This document shows positions 54,997 to 64,000 of a DNA stretch of 64,000 nucleotides, in pieces (positions within the stretch are counted from its first letter, which is position 1; each line of letters starts with the position of its first letter). The position numbers were made by a program, and so were the translations under genes. The stretch is from contig NC_080539.1 of NCBI RefSeq assembly GCF_028640845.1, positions 197,696,698 through 197,760,697 on the forward strand. Reading direction: 5' to 3'. The notes below the pieces were generated by a model. The model made no database searches, was not told the origin of the DNA, and worked only from the letters and a program-made list of their open reading frames with translations. This DNA comes from Ahaetulla prasina. Lineage: Eukaryota > Chordata > Lepidosauria > Squamata > Colubridae.

Positions 54997-56286
54997 ATGG
55001 CTTTTATGCAAACAAAGTTAAATGTTTCTAAGGACATTGAAGCTTTGCCAGTTCAAATACACAAGCTAAAAGAAGATATGAAAGAATATCTAAAGGGTTT
55101 AATAGATCAAAAATTTAGTGAAATAGAAAAAGAAATATTGGAACTTAAAAACACGGTGGAAGCCCAGAATAAGGATATGAGTGAAAGTGTGGTGGTAGTA
55201 TCTCAATGTTTTTCAAAATGTATGATTCAGTTGGATGAAAGAATGGAAGAAACGGGTCAAGTTAATTTGAATTTGGAAAAGTAAATAGAGGAGGTTCAGA
55301 ATAATCAAATTAATTTGAATCTGGAAAATAAAATAGAGGAAACTGAAAAAGCAATATTGGAACTTAAAAGTACAGTGGAAGCTTAGAATAAGGATATGAG
55401 TGAAAGTGTGCTGGCAGCTTTTCAATGTTTTTCAAAATATGTGATTCAGTGGGATGAAAGAATGGAAGAAATTAATCAAGCTAATTTGAATTTGGAAATG
55501 AAAATACAGGAGGTTCAGAGTAATCAAGTTAATTTGAATTTGGAAAATAAAATAGAGGAAGCTCAGAGTACAATGGATAGGGTGGATGAAGAAATTGTTA
55601 TATTGCAATATAGATTGATGGAGTATGCCTTGAGAGTTAGAGGATTGAAGGAAAATAAGCAGGAGAATTTAAAAGAGATTTTTATATAGGCTTTTACATA
55701 TATAATTGGAGAATACCCAATAGATTTTGAAGCCCATATTGAAAAAAATTACCGAGTTAATTCTTGGATTGCTAGACAAAGGCAGCTACCAAGAGATGTT
55801 GTGATTTATTTCACAACCAAGAAGATTAGGAATGGAATTTTACAAGCATTTTATAAAAATAAAATTCAAATATTAGGACAAGATGTATTAGTGATAAAAG
55901 AAATTCCTCCTAAAATGTTAAGAAATAGAAAGGAGTTTGCCTTTTTGGTGGATGAACTTAGGAAACATCAGATACAGTATAGATGGGATGTCCCAGCTGG
56001 ACTAATAGTGAATTATAAAGGAAGAAAATTTTGTCTTAGTACAGTTTTCAAAGCAAGACATTTTTACACTAAAGTATTAAAGGCTGGAAATATTTTATTG
56101 CTAGAAGCTAAGATGAGAACAGGTGTGGAGATGGAAAAAAGCTGGGAGAAAGAAGTAAAACAAACACAAGATAAAGTTGGGCTTGTAATTACTGAAGAAG
56201 AAATAGTGGGAAAAGTAGGGAGGTATAAAGAGGAAACAAGAAACAGTTTTAAGCGAAAAGAGTTTTTTTCTTATGGGAAAGGATAA
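54997..56286 (+). pseudogene. L1 ORF1 with three in-frame stops
   Basis: One frame of 430 codons from ATG 54997 to TAA 56284-56286, with stops only at 55282-55284 (TAA), 55384-55386 (TAG) and 55687-55689 (TAG). Residues ~1-215 form a charged coiled coil; from ~270 on the text resembles the L1 ORF1 C-terminal domain, with L-V-D-E-L-R-K-H-Q-I-Q-Y-R-W-D-V-P near 315-331 (family pattern: ...LR..GI.YRW.FP). ORF1 proteins form RNA-binding trimers with L1 RNA. The first TAG is CAG in the neighbouring repeat unit (a C to T change), so the stops look like decay of a once-open frame. Confidence 0.85.
55130..55567 (+). repeat. 219-bp in-frame tandem duplication in ORF1 coiled coil
   Basis: atattggaac at 55135 recurs at 55354, and aaggatatga at 55171 recurs at 55390: period 219 bp, 73 codons. 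Within each unit, 'aatttgaatttggaaaa' and 'aggttcagaataatcaa' recur at shorter spacing, so the coiled coil grew in more than one step. Confidence 0.88.
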
Positions 56287-57059
56287 ATTATAATTGATAT
56301 TGAAAATAATATAAGAAGAAAGGTTAATTTATATAATGGTTTTTGTAAGAATAGTTATTTGGAATTTGTAAAAAATTTATTGGTATTTGTTTGAATTTAT
56401 AATTTAAATGTTGGAGATATGATTGTAGTGATGTTATTTGTTTATATATGGTTGAATTGTTAACAACTGAATTATTTGATTTGGGAGTGCCTTGATAAGA
56501 ACAGAACAAGAAATGGATTCAATTAAGGAATGTATGAAAAATGGTTATAAAATATTTGGTAATATATAGTGATGGAAATATGGGGAACAATTAGGATTAA
56601 ATGTAAATGGTACTGTTTGAATTTATAATTTGAAGGTTTGGTAAATTATAGTGATGGAAATATGGGGAAGAATCTGGATTAAAGTTAAATGGTATTGTTT
56701 GAATTTATAATTTAAATGCTTGAGTGATTGTAGTATTGTAAATCATTTTGGATAAAAATAGATTTGGGGTTAAATAAGGTAATGATAATAATAGAATAAG
56801 AAATGGAGTATTAATGAAATGAAATGAAAAATGATATTATTTGTTATTATGTATGGTAGATTTAAAAACTTGGTGGATTATATAAGATATTATGAAGAAT
56901 AATAAGGAGTAAACTGACTCTAAATCTAATATCGGTAGTTGGACTTTCTTTACTGAAACATTGGAAGATGGAATACTGTTTATTGTTGAAGATTGGACTA
57001 ATTTTAATGGATTTAAGAGAGAAAGTAGAAACTTTAGCACTCAAAAGAAGGTCTACGAA

Positions 57060-57178
57060 AGAATATTCTCAGCGTGTTTGAAGACTACCCACAAGAAAGA
57101 TATATATTGGAATGGAAAAACTGGATTGATTATATTCAAATCAAATATCAGACTGAAGTATCAAATAGTTTATGAGTG
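57060..57178 (+). pseudogene. L1 ORF2 C-terminal remnant
   Basis: The frame ending at TGA 57176-57178 reads R-Y-I-L-E-W-K-N-W-I-D-Y-I-Q-I-K-Y-Q, the kind of W-x2-W-I-D-Y-I end found at the C-terminus of L1 ORF2 proteins. The frame cannot be followed far upstream. Confidence 0.6.
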
Positions 57179-57639
57179 ATTGTAAGAATTGTATTGTATT
57201 AATGTATTTGTTTATATGGGAAAGGGGAGTTAAGGTTTCAAAGGGGAGAGGAGAGATTATGGATTATGGTTTATTGGTGTAATTTAGTTTATGATTGTTA
57301 GATGCAATACCCTGTATTTTGCTCTAGGAAGTCTGGGTGGGGAAGGGTGGAGGGGAGGGGGAAAGGGAGAGGGAGGAGGGGGGAGATGGGGGGGGAATTA
57401 ATTGGTAAAAAAAATTTGTAAAATTTTTTCAATAAAAAAAATATGCAATGGATAACAAATACAGTAGTTTTAGTCCTTTAACTATCATTGCTAAGCTATA
57501 GTAAAATTGTATTGGGATAGCCTTGCAACAAATGGAATAGAACATTTTCACAACTGCTATGTTTCTAACTCCCCCTTCATCTTATAGACAGTCCTAACAA
57601 AAATCTGTAAAATAAGTAAAATATTCCTAAAATAATCCT

Positions 57640-57760
57640 AAACGCTTTAACCAAAAACTTTCTACTATTGACCTCACCCCATTTCTAAGAGGAGCATAAG
57701 GGGCGTGCATAAGCGCACAAACGTGCCTACCGTTCCTGTCCTATTGTTTTTCTTTTCTTC

Positions 57761-57845
<85 letters not shown>

Positions 57846-58004
57846 TCAGGCTTCAGCTTCGTGCTTCTGGGAGCAATGTGTGAAACCTCAGAAAACAAAC
57901 ATATATATATATATATATATATGCTTATACCTCCTAATTTTTACTCATATATATGTTTATATACTATATAATCTTTTTGTATGATGTTGTGACAAAATAA
58001 ATAA
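57640..58004 (+). mobile_element. CR1-like LINE 3' end with expanded TA repeat
   Basis: ORF2 tail ([16 protein letters not shown]) with stop TAA near 57699, the shared 3' UTR ggggcgtgcataagcgcaca, then (TA)n, a ~55-bp foreign-looking piece (57844-57899), a second (TA)n, and the tail ending gacaaaataaataa at 58004. Confidence 0.75.
57764..57843 (+). repeat. (TA)n microsatellite
   Basis: About 40 TA units. A shorter run is at 57901-57922. Frames through it are not genes. Confidence 0.95.
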
Positions 58005-58209
58005 GGGCTGAGATAAGATAATGGATGGCCTGCTGAGTTCACAAAGGAACAAAGATTTGATATGGTGGTGGGGTGTGGGGAATTTTTATTTAGTAGTATT
58101 AGTTATTGCTCTACATCAGCTCTCAATAAACACGCACACAACACAAATACAGGCAGCCAAACATGCATACATGTACATAGTTTTATTTATGAAGGTCAAC
58201 AAGTAAAAG

Positions 58210-58735
58210 AATGATGTGGATTAATCTTTTGCTTTTTCATGTAGTCATTTAAGCCATGTTTTTCTTTTCCCACAGTTTGTTTCACCTGTAAGAGTCCTGT
58301 GCCACCCTGAGATCTAGGCAAGTATAATCGATTAATATCACTTTTTGGGTGCAGAGCATGGTGCATTGGTTATATATCCTTCACCTAGCTTTATCTCAAG
58401 ATTTACCAGACTCGCTTTATGTATTTTGTTGATGTAACTTTCTTAACTTGGTTGTGCAACAGGTCAGAGGTTTCTAAAACTCCTAAGTACTTGTATTCTT
58501 CTTCTGATGTTACTGCTTTTATCAACTCTTCATTATCAAGTTCAAATCCATCATTTTTCCTGCCGTAACAGCAATCGTTGCACATTTGTCAATGCCAAAT
58601 TGCATCTCAATATCTCTGCTAAACTTCTCACTGCTTTTCAGCAGTGAGCTCAATTCAGCTTTTATTTTTCCAAACAGTTTTAAATCATCCATTTAGAGCA
58701 AAAAAGAATTTTTCAACCCTTTTTTTTGCAAATTA
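58210..58735 (-). mobile_element. LINE reverse transcriptase remnant
   Basis: On the minus strand the palm motif M-D-D-L-K-L-F-G-K (near 58690) is followed by D-K-C-A and, in the frame 58403-58585, E-E-E-Y-K-Y-L-G-V-L-E (residues 28-38), a pattern of RT thumb regions in some non-LTR clades. Frames are broken. The clade is undecided; it may belong to the same kind of LINE as the endonuclease unit to the right. Confidence 0.6.
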
Positions 58736-58814
58736 ATAGTCACAGTTCATTTTGTTCAAAATACTTGTTAGTGACACCATCGAAAATACAATTAACAGAT
58801 AGTTATTTTTATTT

Positions 58815-60480
58815 ATTTATTTATTATTTATTATTGGAAGGTTCGTCTCTTGATGTTAAACTTCTCCGATTCTTTGATTGGACCAGCAACCTTGTCTTCC
58901 ATTGAGCCAATGATCTTTGCACAAAGTTTCCAATGTTTCCACTTACTCTTGTTTTTTCTAGGCACTTGATTCTGATTAGATTAAAATTGGAGATTCTGTA
59001 AAATTAAAATAATTTACAATTCAAGCTTTGTATCTGCTGATGATCTTGGCTACATGTGTTATTTGCTGCTTTATTGTTTCCAGTACTTCCTTGATCTTCC
59101 TTGCTTCTAAGTGGTATTTCTTGATTAGGTATTCTTTGGTCTTCTTGTTCTTCAGCTTCTTTTATTTCTGGCTTGCTTGCATGTTCTGGCTTGCTTTCAT
59201 CTAATCTCAGCTTGCTGATTTTATTTTCCAGTTTGATCTTCCATTTTGATGGATTTTTTTTCTTCTTTGATTTTGCATCATAGGTGTTCAGTTATAACTA
59301 CAGCTGTGCTGTACATTGGTTGGTTTGTTCTTGCAGTGAGCTGGTGCTTATATTTGAAATTGCTCTAACAACTAACAGCTTCTCTAACAGCTTATCATAC
59401 TTTAGTTTTCTTTTTCATGATGTCTTTATCATTTTTATGCACTCTTTTCAACAGTCTATCTTCACTTTAGCTCACAACATTCTATGGTCACTTCCAACGT
59501 TAAAGCGATTGATGACAGTACAATTGCAGTACAATTGCAGAATATGGTTTTATGACTTGACATGATGTAGTCAATTTTGCATGTGTACCCAGATGGACAC
59601 TTCCATGTCCATTTTCTGCAAAAGATTTTCTTGTAAAATGAGTTCATGATATAAAGCTCCTTCAGCAACATCTACTAGTCTATTGCCTCTATTATTTCAT
59701 TTGCCACTTCCATATGGGCCAGTCGTTTTTCCTCCAGTTATTATTCTTCCTATTCTTGCATTAAAGTCACTCATTAGTATTTTGTAGCATTAGTATTTTT
59801 CTTTGTCTTGAAGCCGGGCCACATCATCATAAAACTCTTCGACCTAATCATCACTATAGCTTATTGTTGATGCATAAGCATGGATGATTTGAAGCTTCTA
59901 TTGTTTGTTCAATTGAATGATGCATTGGGCTACTATGTCCAATATACTTTGAAATTTTACTACAAAGTCTTTTAGCTTTTGGTGGATAAGAAAACTAGCT
60001 CCATCACATTGACCATCCTCAGTACCCCTAATGTAGAGTAGATGCCCAGTCAACTAAATTTTTGCCTTTTAATCATGTTTCACATAATCCAATAATATCC
60101 CAATGCACATTGTTGAGTTCAATCGGCAGTTGCTCTAGTCGAGCGTTCATTTTCATTGTTCAAATGTTGACCATTCCTATGTCCAAAGTCCAAAGGCATC
60201 TTGATTTTGCCCGGTGATTCTTAGCACCCTCTGCCTTCTGGCAAGTTTTCCCACTGCCGTGGGTAATTGCCCTAGGGCCTCCGAGGAATGAGGGCCATTT
60301 TTGAGGTTGTATTGGCAAGGATAGACTATAATCTGCCATGCTAAACCAATCTGGGTTGGCAGATGCAATCGCTGTTAGTCTGGGGAATCCATCATGGCCT
60401 GTTCACCTTAGGTGACCCTTCTGGACATATATATGTCCAATGACATAGCCCACGATTTCATTTAATCACATGAGCTCCTT
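58815..60480 (-). mobile_element. LINE-derived unit with endonuclease remnant, copy 1
   Basis: The 3' end is at the left with a (TTA/TTTA)n tail at 58806-58840; the endonuclease remnant lies at about 59470-60190 (minus). RT sequence is not present between the endonuclease and the tail. The first ~600 bp from the tail match 63418-64000 almost base for base, while the outer flanks differ. The right (5') end is uncertain. Confidence 0.65.
59470..60190 (-). pseudogene. APE-type LINE endonuclease remnant
   Basis: Minus-strand text in several frames, in order: I-I-G-L-C-E-T (near 60095), M-S-D-F-N-A-R-I-G (near 59750; the GDFN motif, here SDFN), T-W-K-C-P-S-G-Y (near 59600), I-D-Y-I and G-S-D-H-R-M-L (near 59490; SDH motif). 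Stops and shifts break it throughout. The style is RTE-like, but not BovB. Confidence 0.6.
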
Positions 60481-60616
60481 CGCCTCGCCAAGGCCCTGAT
60501 CATAGAAGGAGCTTCAGGAGCATATTTGATGGTAAAGGGGATTATTCATAATACAGGTGGTCATCATTTTATGATTTCAATTGAAACCAAATTGGGGCTG
60601 ATTGCCATTGCCGATG

Positions 60617-61030
60617 TGTTGGTTTTCAATGATTGCACACAAGACTCGAGATGTTTTTCAGTGTGCGAGCAAGCGTGTTCACACATCCTTTATTGAGCAA
60701 GCATTTGTTTCCACCCAATTTACCCAGCGTGGTACTTCTCCTTATATTCATACAAACATTTGTATTTAGGGAAAGTTTATATCTCATGATGGGGAGGGCT
60801 GCTGTTACAGGTGTCAGACGTGAACTTCAGCTGACCCTCCCAGATCACCCAGGCATGGCAGAAAGTTTCGAATATGTAGGAAAGAGAGAATGAAACAGCT
60901 AAAAATACAGTTGTTATGCTGGTGTGCATTGAAGCATCAAGGGTGGTTCTCCTCTCCTCTCACTGAAGCAAGTTTTGATAAAAGTATGAGATGGACAAGG
61001 GCGGCCATCTTAGTGACCATTCACTCTACA
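60617..61030 (-). mobile_element. Solo LTR with 6-bp target duplication
   Basis: 414 bp, TGTTGGTTTTCAATG...TTCACTCTACA, with exact CCGATG at 60611-60616 and 61031-61036. The minus strand has AATAAA (plus tttatt, 60689-60694) and a TATA-like motif (plus 'ccttatattc' near 60741), in the right order for a minus-strand LTR. A 6-bp duplication is usual for class II (betaretrovirus-like) ERVs; no internal region is left to confirm this. Confidence 0.85.
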
Positions 61031-61036
61031 CCGATG

Positions 61037-63417
61037 TTAAATGAAGAGGTGTGCGATGTCTCATGACTGCATCTCTTAGCCACAGTAATCCAGAAAGTCC
61101 TGGTTGTTTCTGATTGGGTTAAGCAAGAAGCGGAGGGAGTCCCAAAAAAGGACTGCAAGTGTCTTTGACATTGAGATATTCACTGAAATAGATTAAAAAC
61201 AAGTAGGTTAGAACATTCACATTACTTCAATCTTATATTTGATGACTGTATTTGAAGAGAAACCATATATTCCTTTTTTGAAATAAAAAAAAACTAACAC
61301 ATTAAATTATTTATCAAATAGCATTTTTGTCTAATCAAAACTAGCCAAGTTGAAATAGACAATAATCTAAGCTGATGAATAGCTTTTTGGTGGAAATTAG
61401 GCAGAACATTACAAAGATTTTCCATCACATTTGCTTTTGGATCAATTCAGCCAAGCATATCAAGACAAGCCATCTAAATTTTAACGCCATGGGAGAGTGA
61501 ATTCTTGTCTAAAAGCTCACATGATTTCTCACATAATTTCATATGTTGGGGTGTTTTATTAGTGCAGGGAAACACATCTTTTTGCATCTTTTCCCCATTA
61601 ACTTAAAGGGAATTCAGTGTCTCCCAAAAATAGTAATTCGGAAGGAAGGTTTTTTTCCTCTGTGGTGCAGAGGAAGGACTGCCCTTCTATCCCCATTCCT
61701 GCAGGTACCCATACAAACAATATGGTTGGTTACTTGCCCTTGTCTCTTTGATGTTGCTTGTATTTCTAGAGAGATTATTGCCAAAAGAAGACATTTTGAA
61801 TATTGAGGGCAATCCAAGTGGAGGAGGATAATTTAGTTATCCTAGTTTTCTTATAATTTATATATGCCTTCTCAAAGCAAAATGTTGATATTTGTACTTG
61901 AGACAAAGTATGATGAATTTAGATTTTTAGCAGCAATCCTTAAACGGGCTGATTACAAATGAAGCTGCTGAAAATAATTATTTTGCTCTATTTATAAAAA
62001 TCTGTCAAGAATAAAAATTTAATCCTGTAGCTCTAAATAGATTTTAAAAAACAATATTTATCTTGCATATAGTCCATATAATTATTTTAAGAAACTATTT
62101 TATCTCAAAACTGGGATCTGGAAGGAACTATATTAAAATTTGATTTGAATTCTTAATCCATATAAATTTCTGGAATACATTAGTGAAAAGGGTTCATTTT
62201 TACCTGCTCTGCCTCTGCAGCTAGCAGCACATAATAAACTTTTCTGTAAAGTTAAATCAGACTGATATGATAGGAGCTGAAACTGAATTTGCTTCGGATT
62301 TTACTTATTTATTTGTTCATTTACTGGGTGTCTGAGTTGAAGTTGGTGTGAGAGAGAAAAATAGCACATTTCCATAGTCTACACAATTTGCCAGACTTTT
62401 TCCATATTTTTAAAAAATAGCATAAGACTCTCACTAACCACTGTTAACCACTGTTAAGCAACAATCTTCATGACATCATCTGAATTTTGCCTCTAGCCAG
62501 CTGAGAGGACAGCTGAAGTTGCCTTTAGTTGCTCTGCTGTTAAAGTGATGTTATAATGGCCCTCTTCTTCCACTATAAACCTTGCTGAACAAACAGTTGA
62601 CAGCACCTCTGAGATAATATTGATGACAGCATGGTCAGAGACTAGGATCCTCCTATCACTACCGGTAGATGATTCTGGGCCTCCTGACTACTAATTGCAT
62701 GGGTTTTACACAACTGTTTGTAAATTGTGAAGAATTCATATGGAATCAGCAGTACAAAAATACTATTAAATCAGCCAGTCTGTGCCAGTTTCTATCCATC
62801 TTTCCTCTGATATGGTCCTAGGCTGATTATCACAGAAGACATTGGTACATGTACTGTTCTAGTTCCACTGAGAGATTTTTTTTTTTAGACAAACAACATA
62901 AGATTCGATCTCAGTTTGTTCATTTAGAGCCTAACAGCTCCCAAATATTAAGTCATCCTATCCCTGGCACATCCCAGAGGTATGCACAGATGGGTTTCAC
63001 ATAATTTTACCACTAGTTCACCACACACCGAATCTTATACTCAGAAATGCAAGTTGACAGTAAATAAATAAAGAGAAGATCTCTTACCTCAAAGAGGGTT
63101 TTCTCTGTATAATACAGGAATCTCCATGATGAACTCAAGGTGCTGAACTAGACTAAACTAAACTAATCCTAACTAAACTAAATAAACAAATATATTAAAT
63201 ATGATAGATAGATAAATAAATAGTATGTGTAAATAGGTGTGATATTAAGTAAATAAATCAATAAACAAATAAATACTATAAAGTACTACAAATCTAAGTT
63301 ATGTAAATACAGTTACATAAAAGCAGCCAATCCTGAGTAAGGAGCAATACACTCAGCACCCACACAGAGAAAAAACTCTTAAGTCAAGAGCTTTCATTTA
63401 GCCCACCAAGAAGTTTT
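61037..63417. other. AT-rich stretch, mostly unassigned
   Basis: At 62991-63030, 'agatgggtttcacataattt' and 'taccactagttcacca' look like one end of a CAGNGGTGGG MITE without its partner. At 63150-63290 there are simple runs of aactaa, gata and aaat. Nothing else recognised. Confidence 0.4.
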
Positions 63418-64000
63418 ATTATTATTATTATTTATTATTGGAAGGTTCGTCTCTTGATGTTAAACTTCTCCGATTCTTTGATTGGACCAGCAACCTTGTC
63501 TTCCATTGAGCCAATGATCTTTGCACAAAGTTTCCAATGTTTCCACTTACTCTTGTTTTTTCTAGGCACTTGATTCTGATTAGATTAAAATTGGAGATTC
63601 TGTAAAATTAAAATAATTTACAATTCAAGCTTTGTATCTGCTGATGATCTTGGCTACATGTGTTATTTGCTGCTTTATTGTTTCCAGTACTTCCTTGATC
63701 TTCCTTGCTTCTAAGTGGTATTTCTTGATTAGGTATTCTTTGGTCTTCTTGTTCTTCAGCTTCTTTTATTTCTGGCTTGCATGTTCTGGCTTGCTTTCAT
63801 CTAATCTCAGCTTGCTGATTTTATTTTCAGTTTGATCTTCCATTTTGATGGATTTTTTCTTCTTTGATTTTGCATCATAGGTGTTCAGTTATAACTACAG
63901 CTGTGCTGTACATTGGTTGGTTTGTTCTTGCAGTGAGCTGGTGCTTATATTTGAAATTGCTCTAACAACTAACAGCTTCTCTAACAGCTTATCATACTTT
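63418..64000 (-). mobile_element. LINE-derived unit, copy 2 (runs off the window)
   Basis: Matches 58820-59412 with only a few short indels (ttgcttgcatg versus ttgcatg, tttccag versus tttcag, a shorter T run). Tail (TTA)n at 63416-63440; the flank before it differs from copy 1. The endonuclease part would lie beyond the window. Confidence 0.75.

Larger units (their letters stand above)
54372..57437 (+). mobile_element. HAL1-like L1 element (5' UTR, ORF1, no ORF2 core)
   Basis: About 3.07 kb between exact 14-bp target duplications AAAATATGCAATGG (54358-54371 and 57438-57451). Order: a CpG-containing 5' UTR (54372-54996); ORF1 (54997-56286); an AT-rich stretch with imperfect repeats of 'gtttgaatttataattt' (about 56390-56720); the last codons of ORF2 (about 57060-57178); a G-rich polypurine 3' UTR (57340-57395); and an A-rich tail with AATAAA. 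Endonuclease and RT are missing, so it would have depended on another L1. The intact 5' end and long target duplication show it moved in this form or lost ORF2 after insertion. Confidence 0.85.

Noticed and set aside
57674..57971. I-Y repeat frames on both strands
   Set aside because: Products of the (TA)n repeat in the CR1 tail.

Overview
The window looks like non-coding, repeat-packed nuclear DNA of a squamate reptile, most likely a snake. Pointers to this: CR1 LINE copies whose 3' ends run into AATAG-type pentamers, a Sauria-type SINE that retains its tRNA-like head, a BovB (RTE) LINE, L2 and L1 LINEs, and many short hAT-like elements. No host protein-coding gene, RNA gene or CRISPR array could be supported; almost every long reading frame belongs to a transposable element or is a shadow of one. 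This identification rests on recognition from memory, not on a database search.

Layout. 1-7.9 kb: LINE remnants (CR1-like, L2, BovB) and hAT-like elements, including an 812-bp one built from a row of hairpins. 8-18.8 kb: mostly plain AT-rich sequence with SINEs, two TA-flanked MITEs, three hAT MITEs with exact 8-bp target duplications and one MITE nested in another. 19-32.8 kb: the most unusual part. A first Ty3/gypsy element (19008-24575, minus strand, 'gypsy 1') is broken into blocks that alternate with pieces of a host segment 'H'; nearly the same H segment lies just downstream (25215-32650), where it is interrupted by a second, almost complete and young gypsy element (26878-31410, 'gypsy 2', LTRs 177/178 identical, CTTAG target duplication). 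Every switch between gypsy and H in the first block falls on a short stretch shared by both sequences, and one gypsy block is circularly permuted. 33-43 kb: MITEs, SINEs, an old gypsy-like LTR, an L2 remnant and the 5' part of an L1. 43-49 kb: little recognisable. 49-54 kb: Sauria SINE, GC-rich stretch with a solo LTR, an LTR-like insertion inside a CR1 tail, and a Penelope-like remnant. 54-57.4 kb: a complete L1-type insertion that keeps its 5' UTR and ORF1 but has lost nearly all of ORF2, similar in design to mammalian HAL1. 57.6-64 kb: CR1 tail with a long TA repeat, two near-identical copies of a LINE-derived unit with an endonuclease remnant, and a solo LTR with a 6-bp target duplication.

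How parts relate: nesting and target duplications give a relative order. Gypsy 1 inserted first, then was hit by a solo-LTR element and invaded by H sequence; gypsy 2 and a CR1 entered the downstream H copy after the H duplication, because the upstream H copy still shows both empty sites. All coordinates of diverged repeats without target duplications are approximate.
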